Assembly: GCA_007134775.1 (NCBI GenBank)
Contig: SLKC01000064.1
Location: forward strand, 1 to 64,000
Source of the DNA: Ectothiorhodospiraceae bacterium
Lineage (GTDB): Bacteria; Pseudomonadota; Gammaproteobacteria; XJ16; Halofilaceae
Reading direction: 5' to 3'
DNA length: 64,000 nucleotides
In this document: piece after piece, positions 34,894-43,500 of the stretch
Numbering within the stretch: position 1 is the stretch's first letter
How the letters are laid out: every line of letters begins with the position of its first letter
Position numbers and translations under genes: made by a program
The notes under the pieces: generated by a model
What the model saw: only the letters and a program-made list of their open reading frames with translations
What the model was told of the DNA's origin: nothing
Databases searched by the model: none

Positions 34894-37157
34894 GCGCACG
34901 CTGGGTGCGGATCGTGGTCTGGGCCGTGGGCGTGCTCGCGTGCGCGGCGATCGTCCTGCCGGGACGTATCGCCACCGATCTCACCGCCTTCCTGCCCGCC
35001 GGCGCGACGCCGGAGCAGGAGCTGGTCGCCGGCCAGCTCGAACGCGGGGCCGCGAGTCGGCTGCTGCTCGTCGCCGCGGGTGACGCCCGGCGCGAGGTTG
35101 GCCCGGGCGAACTGGAGCGCCTGCGCGCCGCGCTCGCCGAGACGGGCGCATTCCGCCTGGTCGCCACCTACCCCGATCCGGCGATGCTGGACGGCCACGA
35201 GATCCTCTTCGACTACCGCTACCTGCTCAGCGATCGACTCGACACCGAGGATTTCCGCGCCCCCGCGCTGCGGGCCACCTTCGCCGGCATCGTCGCCCAG
35301 CTCCGCCGCGGCGACGGCGCCATCGACGAGGAGATGCTCGCGCGCGACCCGACCGGGGAGATGCCGTACCTGCTGCGCCAGTGGGCCGGCGGTGCGCCCG
35401 CGGACGCGGTCGACGGCTGGCGCCTCGATGATGGCCGGCCCGTGCTCCTCGCCGCCGCCGACGCCGCGCCCTACGACCTCGAATCGCAGGCGCGCGCGCT
35501 GGCGGCGATCGAGGCGGTGGCGGCGGAGTTCGATCCGGCCGTGCCCGTGGAGATCGCCGGGGCGCCGGCCGTGGCGGTGGGCACGCGCGACGTCATCCGC
35601 AGCGAGGCCGTGCGCGTCACCGGCCTCGCCAGCATCGCCGCGGTGCTGGTCCTGCTCGTGGCGCTGCGCCGTGCGCCCGCCGTCGTGCTCGCGCTCGTGC
35701 CCGTGGTCTCGGGCGTGCTCGCGGGCGCGGCGGCCGTGCGCCTCGGCTTCGGCGAGATCCACGGTATCACGCTCGCCTTCGGCGCCACGCTGCTCGGTGT
35801 CACCGTCGATTACCCGCTGCACCACCTCTGGCGCAGCCGGGTGGCTGGTGCTACGCCGCCGGAGCGGGCGATCCGGCGGCCGCTGTTCGTCGGCGCGCTG
35901 TCGACGGCGGTCGGGTTCGCCGCGCTCGCCATGGCCGGCGTCGGTGGCCTGCAGCAGCTTGCACTGCTCGCGGTCACCGGTATCGTCGTCGCCGCCGCGG
36001 TGACCTCGTGGGTGCTGCCCGCGCTCGCCCGTCGGCCCGTCGCCCGCCTGCAGGGGCCGCCAGTGCTGCCGTTGACCGCCCCGCCGTGGCTCGCGCCGAC
36101 TCTCGCCGCCGTGCTGATCGCCGGCGGCCTGCTCGCGGCCGCCACGGGGGCGCGCCTGGACACGAATCTGGCGACGATGTCGCCCGTGCCGGCCGAGCTG
36201 GCCGAGCGCGACGGCGTCTTCCGCGCCGCGCTTGGCCTCGCGGAACCGCGCTTTGTCGCCGTGTTTGCCGGCAGCGATCGCGAGAGCGCCCTGCAGCGCA
36301 GCGAGGCGGCGCGCCCCGCGCTCGACGCCGCGGTCGCCGCCGGCCACCTCGATCGCTACGATACCGTGGTGCGGCTGCTGCCCAGCGGTCGCGCGCAGGC
36401 CGAGCGCGCGGCGGCCCTGCCGTCGGCGCAGACGCTCGCCCCGGCGGTCGCGGCGGCGACGGCGGATCTGCCACTGGCGACCGAGGCGTTCGCGCCCTTC
36501 ATCGAAGACGTGGCTGCCAGCCGCGAACGCCCTGCGCTGGTGGCGGACGACCTGCCCGCGGGCCTGCTGCGTGACTGGATCGATGAGCGCCTGGTCGCGC
36601 AGCGCGGCGAGTGGCTATCGCTGGCCCCACTCGCTGGCGTGACCGATGCCGACGCGATCGGTGACGCCCTCGACAACGGCCGCGTGCTCGACCTCCAGCG
36701 CGAGGCCGACCGCCTGGTGACGGGCTATCAGCACCAGGCCCTGTTGCACTTCGCCATCGGCGCTGTGCTCATCGCCGCCGTGCTCTTCGCCGGCACCCGA
36801 AGCGCGCGGCGTACCGCCCAGATCCTGCTTGTGGCGGGTGGTGCCGTGGGCGGTACGGTGTTGCTGCTCGCCGCGACCGGGACCGCGCTGTCGCTGTTCC
36901 ACGTCATCGCGCTGCTGCTGGTCGTCGGGCTCAGTATCGATTATGGTGTCTTCGCGCGGCCGGGCGACGCTGTCGGCGCGGGCTCGGTGAGCATCTGCGC
37001 GCTCTCGTCCGCGCTGGCCTTCGCGGTGCTGGCCACGGCCGATATCCCCCTGCTGCAGGCCATCGGTGTGACCGTCACCTGTGGCACGATACTGGCCTGG
37101 GCGCTGGCGGGGCTGTTCGCCGCCGGCACCGCAACAACCACGGATCACCCGAGTTGA
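34890..37157 (+). CDS. MMPL/RND-family exporter
   Basis: A ~755-residue inner-membrane transporter with the RND twofold layout. A first helix (VVWAVGVLACAAIVL) is followed by a large periplasmic domain, then a block of five helices starting at VTGLASIAAVLVLLVALRR. A second helix/periplasmic loop/helix-block repeat follows. The conserved Asp-containing segments LLGVTVDYPLHHLW and LVVGLSIDYGVFA correspond to the proton-relay helix 4 motifs (GxxxDY). It probably exports the finished aryl-polyene lipid to the LolA-like carrier. The TTG start overlapping the upstream stop is preferred; GTG 34905 is possible. Confidence 0.92.
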   Translation: MSARWVRIVVWAVGVLACAAIVLPGRIATDLTAFLPAGATPEQELVAGQLERGAASRLLLVAAGDARREVGPGELERLRAALAETGAFRLVATYPDPAMLDGHEILFDYRYLLSDRLDTEDFRAPALRATFAGIVAQLRRGDGAIDEEMLARDPTGEMPYLLRQWAGGAPADAVDGWRLDDGRPVLLAAADAAPYDLESQARALAAIEAVAAEFDPAVPVEIAGAPAVAVGTRDVIRSEAVRVTGLASIAAVLVLLVALRRAPAVVLALVPVVSGVLAGAAAVRLGFGEIHGITLAFGATLLGVTVDYPLHHLWRSRVAGATPPERAIRRPLFVGALSTAVGFAALAMAGVGGLQQLALLAVTGIVVAAAVTSWVLPALARRPVARLQGPPVLPLTAPPWLAPTLAAVLIAGGLLAAATGARLDTNLATMSPVPAELAERDGVFRAALGLAEPRFVAVFAGSDRESALQRSEAARPALDAAVAAGHLDRYDTVVRLLPSGRAQAERAAALPSAQTLAPAVAAATADLPLATEAFAPFIEDVAASRERPALVADDLPAGLLRDWIDERLVAQRGEWLSLAPLAGVTDADAIGDALDNGRVLDLQREADRLVTGYQHQALLHFAIGAVLIAAVLFAGTRSARRTAQILLVAGGAVGGTVLLLAATGTALSLFHVIALLLVVGLSIDYGVFARPGDAVGAGSVSICALSSALAFAVLATADIPLLQAIGVTVTCGTILAWALAGLFAAGTATTTDHPS

Positions 37158-38335
37158 TGGTTACCCCGTTTCTGACTGCATCGAGCCTGGTCACGGCGGC
37201 CGGGCGCGGCCGCCAGGCCATGGGCGCGGCCCTGGCCGAGGGCAGGAGCGGCCTGCGCCCGCTCGACGAGGGCGGGCTCACGCTCTACGCCGGTGCGGTC
37301 GATGGCGTCGACGCGATCGCCCTGCCGGCCGCGCTCGCCGCCTACGACTGCCGCAACAACCGCTTGGCCGAGCTGGCCCTCGCCACCGACGGCTTCGCCG
37401 AGCGGGTCGCCGCTGCGCTGGAGCGCTACGGCCGGGATCGCGTCGGTATCTTCCTTGCCACGAGTACGGGGGGAATGCGCGAGACCGAGGCCCACTTCCG
37501 CCAGTTGGGACCCGAGGAGATCCTGCCGCCGTCGTTCTCGCTGGAGACCACGCATCGCCTGTCGGCGACCACGGACTACCTGTGCGCGCGCCTCTGCATC
37601 GCGGGGCCGGCGCAGTCGATTTCCACGGCCTGCTCGTCGAGCGCGAAGGTATGGGCGAGCGCGGCGCGCCACATGGCCGCCGGGCTCTGCGACGCCGCTG
37701 TGATCGGTGGCGTCGATTCGCTGTGCCGCACGACGCTGTTCGGCTTCAATGCGTTGGAACTCACCGCGCAGGGCCCCTGCCGGCCGTTCGCCCCCGACCG
37801 GGACGGACTCTGTCTCGGCGAGGCCGCGGCGCTGGGCCTGCTCGAGGCCGAACCGCGCACAGGCGCCTCGCTGGCGCTGCTCGGCTACGGCGAGAGCACG
37901 GATGCCCACCATATGTCGACGCCCCACCCCGAGGCGCTGGGCGCGCGTCTGGCGATGCGGCGGGCGCTGGCGCGCGCCGGCGTCGACGCGGGGGCGATCG
38001 ATTACGTCAACCTGCATGGCACGGCGACCCCGTTCAACGACGCGACCGAGGACCAGGCCGTGGTCGCGGAGCTGGGCACGGCGGTGCCGGTCAGTTCCAC
38101 CAAGGGGTGGACGGGGCATACCCTCGGTGCCGCCGGCATGGTCGAGGCGCTGCTCTGCGAGCTCGCCGTCTCCGAGGGCCTGCTGCCGCAGACGCTCAAT
38201 ACCGACCGGATCGACGACACCATGCGCGCGAACATCCTCCTCGAGCCGAGACACGCCAGTCCGCAGCGGGTGCTCAGCAACTCCTTCGGCTTCGGCGGCA
38301 ACAACTGCGCCCTGGTCTTTGGGGAGGCGGCGTGA
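37157..38335 (+). CDS. Beta-ketoacyl-ACP synthase (condensing KS subunit)
   Basis: A 392-residue FabF-like thiolase-fold enzyme. Catalytic residues are all present: Cys159 in SISTACSSSAKV, His287 in VNLHGTATPFND, and the Lys/His pair in SSTKGWTGHTLGAAG. The C-terminal FGFGGNN glycine loop closes the active site. It condenses malonyl units onto the aryl-primed ACP. It is followed at once by the chain-length-factor-like gene, so KS and CLF probably form a heterodimer. ATG 37157 overlaps the exporter stop. Confidence 0.94.
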   Translation: MVTPFLTASSLVTAAGRGRQAMGAALAEGRSGLRPLDEGGLTLYAGAVDGVDAIALPAALAAYDCRNNRLAELALATDGFAERVAAALERYGRDRVGIFLATSTGGMRETEAHFRQLGPEEILPPSFSLETTHRLSATTDYLCARLCIAGPAQSISTACSSSAKVWASAARHMAAGLCDAAVIGGVDSLCRTTLFGFNALELTAQGPCRPFAPDRDGLCLGEAAALGLLEAEPRTGASLALLGYGESTDAHHMSTPHPEALGARLAMRRALARAGVDAGAIDYVNLHGTATPFNDATEDQAVVAELGTAVPVSSTKGWTGHTLGAAGMVEALLCELAVSEGLLPQTLNTDRIDDTMRANILLEPRHASPQRVLSNSFGFGGNNCALVFGEAA

Positions 38336-39129
38336 TGCGCGCGCGGGTCGACGGTATCGGCGTGCTCGGCCCCGGCCTGTCCGGCTGGGGCGAGGCGCGG
38401 GCGATCCTCGCCGGAGAGGTGGCCTTCGAGCACGCCCCGGTCGGCCGCGTCATCGCCCCCGATCTGCCGCGCACCGAGGCGCGCCGGGCGACGCTGTCGA
38501 CGCATCTGGCGCTGACCGTCGCCGCCGAGGCGCTGGCCGGCCGCGCGGCGCCCGATGAGGCGATGCCGTCGGTCTGGGCGGCGGCGGACAGCGATCTGCA
38601 GGGCCTCGACCGCAACTGCCGCTCACTCGCCGAAGAGCCCCCCTGGATCTCCCCGCACCGGTTCCAGAACTCGGTGCACAACACCCCGTCGGGGTACTGG
38701 TCGATCGCGACCGGGTGCCGCGGACCCGCCACGGCGATCTGCGCCGGGGCGACGACGGCCGCCGCCGGCCTGGTGGAGGCGCTGACGACGCTGGCCGAGG
38801 GCCATGAGCGCTGCCTGCTCGTCGTCGCCGACGAGCGCTCACCGCCCGTGCTCGAAACCGCGCGTCCCGTGCCGTTTTCCTTCGCGACCGCGCTGCTGCT
38901 GGTGCCCGGCGAGGCGGCGTGCGGGCGCCCCCTGGCGCTGACGACCGTGCCGGCCGACGAGGTCGCGGAGAGGACCTGCGCCGATCCCGGGCTCGAGGCC
39001 TTGCGCCGGAGCAATCCCGCGGCGCGCCTGCTGCCGTTGTTGACCGCGCTCGCTGGCGAAGCACCGGCGACGGTCGATCTGGCCTGGACCGGGCACAGCG
39101 TGCGCCTCGAAGTGGAGACGGCGGCGTGA
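38335..39129 (+). CDS. Chain-length-factor-like ketosynthase partner
   Basis: A 264-residue truncated thiolase-fold protein, much shorter than a full ketosynthase. Conserved-looking blocks are WISPHRFQNSVHNTPSGYWSI and the pseudo-active-site segment GPATAICAGATTAAAG. The His residues needed for condensation are not present downstream. This matches the ApeC-type partner that sets chain length in aryl-polyene synthases. Whether the Cys in AICAGA has any role is unclear. Starts inside the KS stop codon and overlaps the ketoreductase start. Confidence 0.88.
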   Translation: MRARVDGIGVLGPGLSGWGEARAILAGEVAFEHAPVGRVIAPDLPRTEARRATLSTHLALTVAAEALAGRAAPDEAMPSVWAAADSDLQGLDRNCRSLAEEPPWISPHRFQNSVHNTPSGYWSIATGCRGPATAICAGATTAAAGLVEALTTLAEGHERCLLVVADERSPPVLETARPVPFSFATALLLVPGEAACGRPLALTTVPADEVAERTCADPGLEALRRSNPAARLLPLLTALAGEAPATVDLAWTGHSVRLEVETAA

Positions 39130-39851
39130 AGCGGGCGATCGTCACCGGCGGCAGCGGCGACCTCGGCGGCGCCATCGCTCACCGCCTGGCCGCCGACGGC
39201 TTCTTCGTCTATGTCCACGCCAACCGCGGGCGCGATCGGGCGGCGGCCGTCGTCGAGCAGATCACCAACGATTTCGGCGCCGGACGCGCCGAGGTTGTGG
39301 TCTTCGATGCGACCGACGCCGAGGCCAGCGCGAGCGCGCTCGAGGGGCTGCTCGCGGCGGGGCCGATCCAGGTGGTGGTCAGTAATGCCGGGCTCTACCA
39401 GGACGGGCCGATGGCGGGAATGGGCGTTACGCAGTGGCGCGCGCCCATCGATGTATCGTTGCACGGCTTCTTCCATGTCACGCAGCCGCTGCTGCTGGCG
39501 ATGATCCGTCAGCGCTGGGGCCGAGTCATCGCCGTCTCCTCGGTTGCCGGCGTGCTGGGCAACGCCGGGCAGACCAACTACGCCGCGGCCAAGGCGGGGC
39601 TCCATGGCGCCGCGAAGTCGCTGGCGCGGGAGCTCGCCTCGCGCGGCATCACGGTCAATGTCGTCGCACCGGGGATCATCGAATCGGCGATGACCGCGGA
39701 GCCGTTTGATGGTGAGCGCATCCGCGCGCTCGTGCCGATGCGGCGCACGGGGCGGCCCGAGGAGGTCGCCGCGCTGGTCGCCTTCCTCGCCTCGGATGAA
39801 GCGGGCTATATCTCCGGGCAGATCATCGGTGTCGACGGCGCGATGTCCTAG
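39126..39851 (+). CDS. FabG-like 3-oxoacyl-ACP reductase (ketoreductase)
   Basis: A 241-residue short-chain dehydrogenase. The NADPH-binding TGGSGDLGGAIA motif is at the N terminus, then VVVSNAGLYQDGP (a variant of the usual NNAG), the catalytic Ser in VSSVAGVLGN and YxxxK in NYAAAKAGLHG. It reduces the 3-keto group after each condensation. GTG 39126 overlaps the CLF stop. A 10-bp hairpin 30 bases after its stop marks the end of the operon. Confidence 0.93.
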   Translation: MKRAIVTGGSGDLGGAIAHRLAADGFFVYVHANRGRDRAAAVVEQITNDFGAGRAEVVVFDATDAEASASALEGLLAAGPIQVVVSNAGLYQDGPMAGMGVTQWRAPIDVSLHGFFHVTQPLLLAMIRQRWGRVIAVSSVAGVLGNAGQTNYAAAKAGLHGAAKSLARELASRGITVNVVAPGIIESAMTAEPFDGERIRALVPMRRTGRPEEVAALVAFLASDEAGYISGQIIGVDGAMS

Positions 39852-39880
39852 GGTGGGCGGTGTGCCGGGTCACGCGGCGC

Positions 39881-39907
39881 CGCCGCACCGGGGCCGTCGG
39901 TGCGGCG
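39881..39907. terminator. 10-bp hairpin between convergent ketoreductase and lipoprotein genes
   Basis: CGCCGCACCG (39881-39890) pairs perfectly with CGGTGCGGCG (39898-39907) around a seven-base loop. It sits in the 75-base gap between convergent genes, with no T-tract on either side. Confidence 0.5.
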
Positions 39908-39926
39908 ACGCGCCATCGCGACTACT

Positions 39927-40319
39927 TCAGAGCAACTGGATCTCGTTGAGGATGTCGCGTTCGAGGTTCTGGATCCAGCTATTGTAGTTCGGGTGGATCG
40001 TGCCCTCCTGCGGATTGTGGTCGAGGTTCTGCGAATCCCGATACTGGATGTCGAAGCTCTCCTCGTCGTAGGTGATGTCGATCTCCGCGCGGTGGTCACG
40101 AACCTCCAGCGTGGCGCGTACGTGACCCGGGTCCTGCGGTTGCATGCGCCAGCCCCGGTTGGCGCCGGCGCGCACGATCGCGCGTTCGACGTCCTCCGGT
40201 GCATAGGTGCCGCCGAGTGCCGCGTTATCGACGTTGCGGATGTGCGCGCCCCCCGCGCAGGCGGCGACCAGCAGGGCGGTGCTCAGAATGCCGGCCAGCA
40301 GAATTGCCATGCGTTGCAT
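39927..40319 (-). CDS. Small lipoprotein of unknown function
   Basis: A 130-residue lipoprotein with lipobox VAAC (Cys21). The mature domain has the pattern IRNVDNAALGGTYAPEDVERA, RAGANRGWRMQPQDPGHVRA and AEIDITYDEESFDIQYRDS. This resembles a conserved but uncharacterised lipoprotein seen in many gammaproteobacteria. It is a single gene with a good GGAGG ribosome-binding site, divergent from the glutamate dehydrogenase gene. Not obviously part of the polyene locus. Confidence 0.82.
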   Translation of the reverse strand: MQRMAILLAGILSTALLVAACAGGAHIRNVDNAALGGTYAPEDVERAIVRAGANRGWRMQPQDPGHVRATLEVRDHRAEIDITYDEESFDIQYRDSQNLDHNPQEGTIHPNYNSWIQNLERDILNEIQLL

Positions 40320-40469
40320 CAGTGGTTTCCTCCATCGTTGTCGTCATTGTCGCTTGCATCCGTGGTGGGACCGCCGCCGCGCCAATTACCACGCCGACGC
40401 CGTTAAGCGGCCGCCGCCGCGAGGATAGCGCAGCAAGCACCCAGCGCGGAACGGCGCATGACGGGAAAC

Positions 40470-40498
40470 TGGTCACACGGGTGTACCGCGGCTATGGT
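40470..40498 (+). promoter_or_regulatory. Candidate promoter of gdhB
   Basis: TGGTCA (40470-40475) and TATGGT (40493-40498), each four of six, are separated by 17 bases. The predicted start near 40505 would leave a leader of less than 20 bases before the GTG at 40522. Confidence 0.3.
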
Positions 40499-40521
40499 AG
40501 GGGTTCAGTTGGGGTTGTGCC

Positions 40522-43500
40522 GTGCGACCGGCCCGCGGCGCATCCTCGTGGTCGGGACAACCGGGAGATAGTGCCATTCTCACCAGCAAGCGTTCTGCCA
40601 GCAGCGGCGTGACCGAATACCTCGTCGAGTTGGTGCGAGCACGCGCCGATGGTCGTGACCCCGATGCCCTCGCGCACCTGTTGCGCGAGATGCTCAAACG
40701 CGGGGTCCCTGACGAGATCCGACGCCTCGATGGCGACACCCTCGCCGGCGTCATCGGCTGGATCTATGATTTCCACCAGGAGCGGATGCCCGGTGAGGCG
40801 AAGGTCCGGGTGATCGAGCCGACCGCCGAGCAGCAGGGCTGGGATCTGCCCTTCGCGCTGGTCGTGGTCGCCACCGAGGACCGCCCCTTCCTCGTCGATT
40901 CGGTCTCGATGGCGATCGCGGAGACCGGGCCGACGGTCCGCTTCCTGTTCCATCCGCAGGTCCGCATTGAGCGCGATGTCCACGGCCGCCTGCAGCAGTA
41001 TTTCGGCAGCCGGGAGGAAGGCCCTGCGGGCGCGCTCGACGAGTCGTTGATGACCTTCTGTCTGGAGCGGCCCATCCCCGAGGACGTGGTCGAGCGCCTG
41101 ACCGAGCGCATCAATGTCGCGCTGGCCGATGTCGAGGCGACGGTCACTGACTGGCACGCCATGCGCGCGCGCGCCGAGCAGCTTGCGGCCGATTTCGCCG
41201 AACCGCGGCCCCCGATCTCCGATGCCGATCGCGAGGAGACGCGCGCCTTTCTCGAGTGGCTCGCCCACCACCACTTCCTGCTGCTCGGTTTCCGCGAGTA
41301 CGGCGTCGCCGGCGAGGGCGACGAGCGCGTCCTGCAGCTTGAGCCCGATAGCGGTTTCGGCATCCTGCGCGGTGCGCGCAAACAGGGGCGGCGACGCAGC
41401 GTGCGCGCGCTTGAGCGTCGGCTGCAGGACTTCGAAGAGGGCCCAGTGCCGCTGATCTTCACCAAGACGGATGCGCGCTCGACCGTGCATCGGCGCGGGC
41501 ACATGGACTATGTCGGCGTATTGCACTACGACGAGGCCGGCCACATCGTTGGCGAGAGCCGCTTCGTCGGGCTGTACACCGCGAACACCTATCACCGCTC
41601 GGTCTGGGAGATCCCGTTCGTCCGGCGCAAGGCCGATGCGGTGCTCGAGCGTTCCGGACTGCGCGCGGACAGCCATGGCGGCAAGGCGCTGATCAATATC
41701 CTGGAGACGCTGCCGCGCGACGAGCTGTTCCAAAGCACGACCGACGAACTCTACGAACTCGCGCTGGGTATTCTCGAGCTCGAGGCGCGTGCGCGCACGC
41801 GGGTCTTCGTCCGCCGCGATCACGTCGCGCAGTTCTTCTCCTGCCTGGTCTTCATCCCGCGCGAACGCTTTAACACCGAGGTCCGCCAGCGTGTGCAGGT
41901 GATCCTCCGTGACCATCTCGGCGGTGCGCGCGAAGATTTCGCGCTACAGCTCGGCCAGTCCGATCTGGTGCGCGTGCACGTCATCGTCCGTCCCGAGGGC
42001 GAGTGTGCGGAGGACTACGACGTCGAGGCGATCGAGGAAGAGGTGGTCGCAGCCGTGCGCTCCTGGCACGACGATCTGCGCGATCAGCTCATCGAGCGCC
42101 ACGGCGAGCGCGCCGGGATGCGCCTGGCGCGGCGTTTCGAGAAGGCGCTGCCGGCCGCCTATGTCGACCAGGTACCCCCGCGCGTGGCGCTGTTCGATGT
42201 GGAGAAGGTCGACGGCCTGGGCGGGCCCGATGACATCGCCATGAGCCTCTATGCGCCGCTCGATGCTACCCGTGGTGTGGTGCGTTTCAAGGTATTCAAG
42301 CACGATCACACGATCCCGTTATCGGTGGCGCTGCCGATGCTTGAGGATATGGGGCTGCGTGCGCTCACCGAACGGCCCTACGAGCTGCGCATGCCCGATG
42401 GTGACCGGATCTGGATCCAGGACTTCGATCTGCAGCCGACATTCACGGAGGCCTGGCGGCTCGATCTCGACCAGGTGCGCGAGCCCTTCCAGGAGGCCTT
42501 CGAACAGATCTGGCGTGGGCACACGGAGAGCGACGGCTTCAATCGACTGATCCTCGGGGCGCACATGGACTGGCGGCAGGCGGCGCTGCTGCGCGCGCTC
42601 TGCCGCTACCTGTTGCAGACGGGTGTGCCGTTCTCGCACGCCTACATGGCCGATACCCTAAGCCGTCACCCGCTGATCGCGCGCGTTCTGGTCGAACTCT
42701 TCGAGGCCCGCTTCGGCACCGCCGCGGAGTCCGAGAGCGAGGCCGAGCGCGCCGCCGCTGCGGCACAGCTCGAGGCGACCTGCACCAGCCTGGTCGGCAG
42801 CGAGCCCGCCGAGATCGTCGAGGGGCTGATCGAAGCCCTGCGCGATGCGCGCTCGGGTGGACGCGATGACCGCGTCGCCGCCTGCCGCGATGCGCTGGAG
42901 ACGCTGTTCGACCGCGTTGCCAGCCTCGACGAGGACCGAATCCTGCGCGCCTTCGCGCGCCTGATCGACGCCATCGCGCGCACGAGCTACTACCGCACCG
43001 GCGCCAGCGGCCAACCGCGGCCCTGGGTCGCCTTCAAGATCGATTCCGGGCGGCTACCCGATCTGCCGCGGCCGCGGCCGCTGGTCGAGATCTTCGTGCA
43101 CTCGCCGCGCATGGAGGGTATCCATCTGCGCGGCGGCCGGGTGGCGCGTGGTGGCCTGCGCTGGTCGGACCGGCGCGAGGACTTCCGTACCGAGGTCCTC
43201 GGACTGATGAAGGCGCAGAGCGTGAAGAACACACTGATCGTCCCCGTCGGCGCGAAGGGCGGATTCGTGACCAAACAGCTCCCCGAGGGCGGTGATCGCG
43301 CGGCGATCCAGCGCGAGGGTGTGGAGTGCTATCGCCAGTTCATCCACGGTATGCTCGACATCACCGACAACATCGACCAGGGCGAGATCGTCCACCCGCC
43401 CGGCGTCGTGCGCCACGACGAGGCCGATCCCTATCTCGTTGTCGCCGCCGACAAGGGCACGGCGACCTTCTCCGACATCGCCAACGGCATCGCCGCCGAG

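Noticed and set aside
34488-36347. 619-codon minus-strand frame antisense to the MMPL exporter
   Set aside because: His/Arg/Gly-rich shadow; exporter helices on the plus strand are clear.
40320-40521. Possible small gene between the lipoprotein and gdhB
   Set aside because: Frames here are Arg/Pro-rich shadows with no RBS; the region is better read as divergent promoters.
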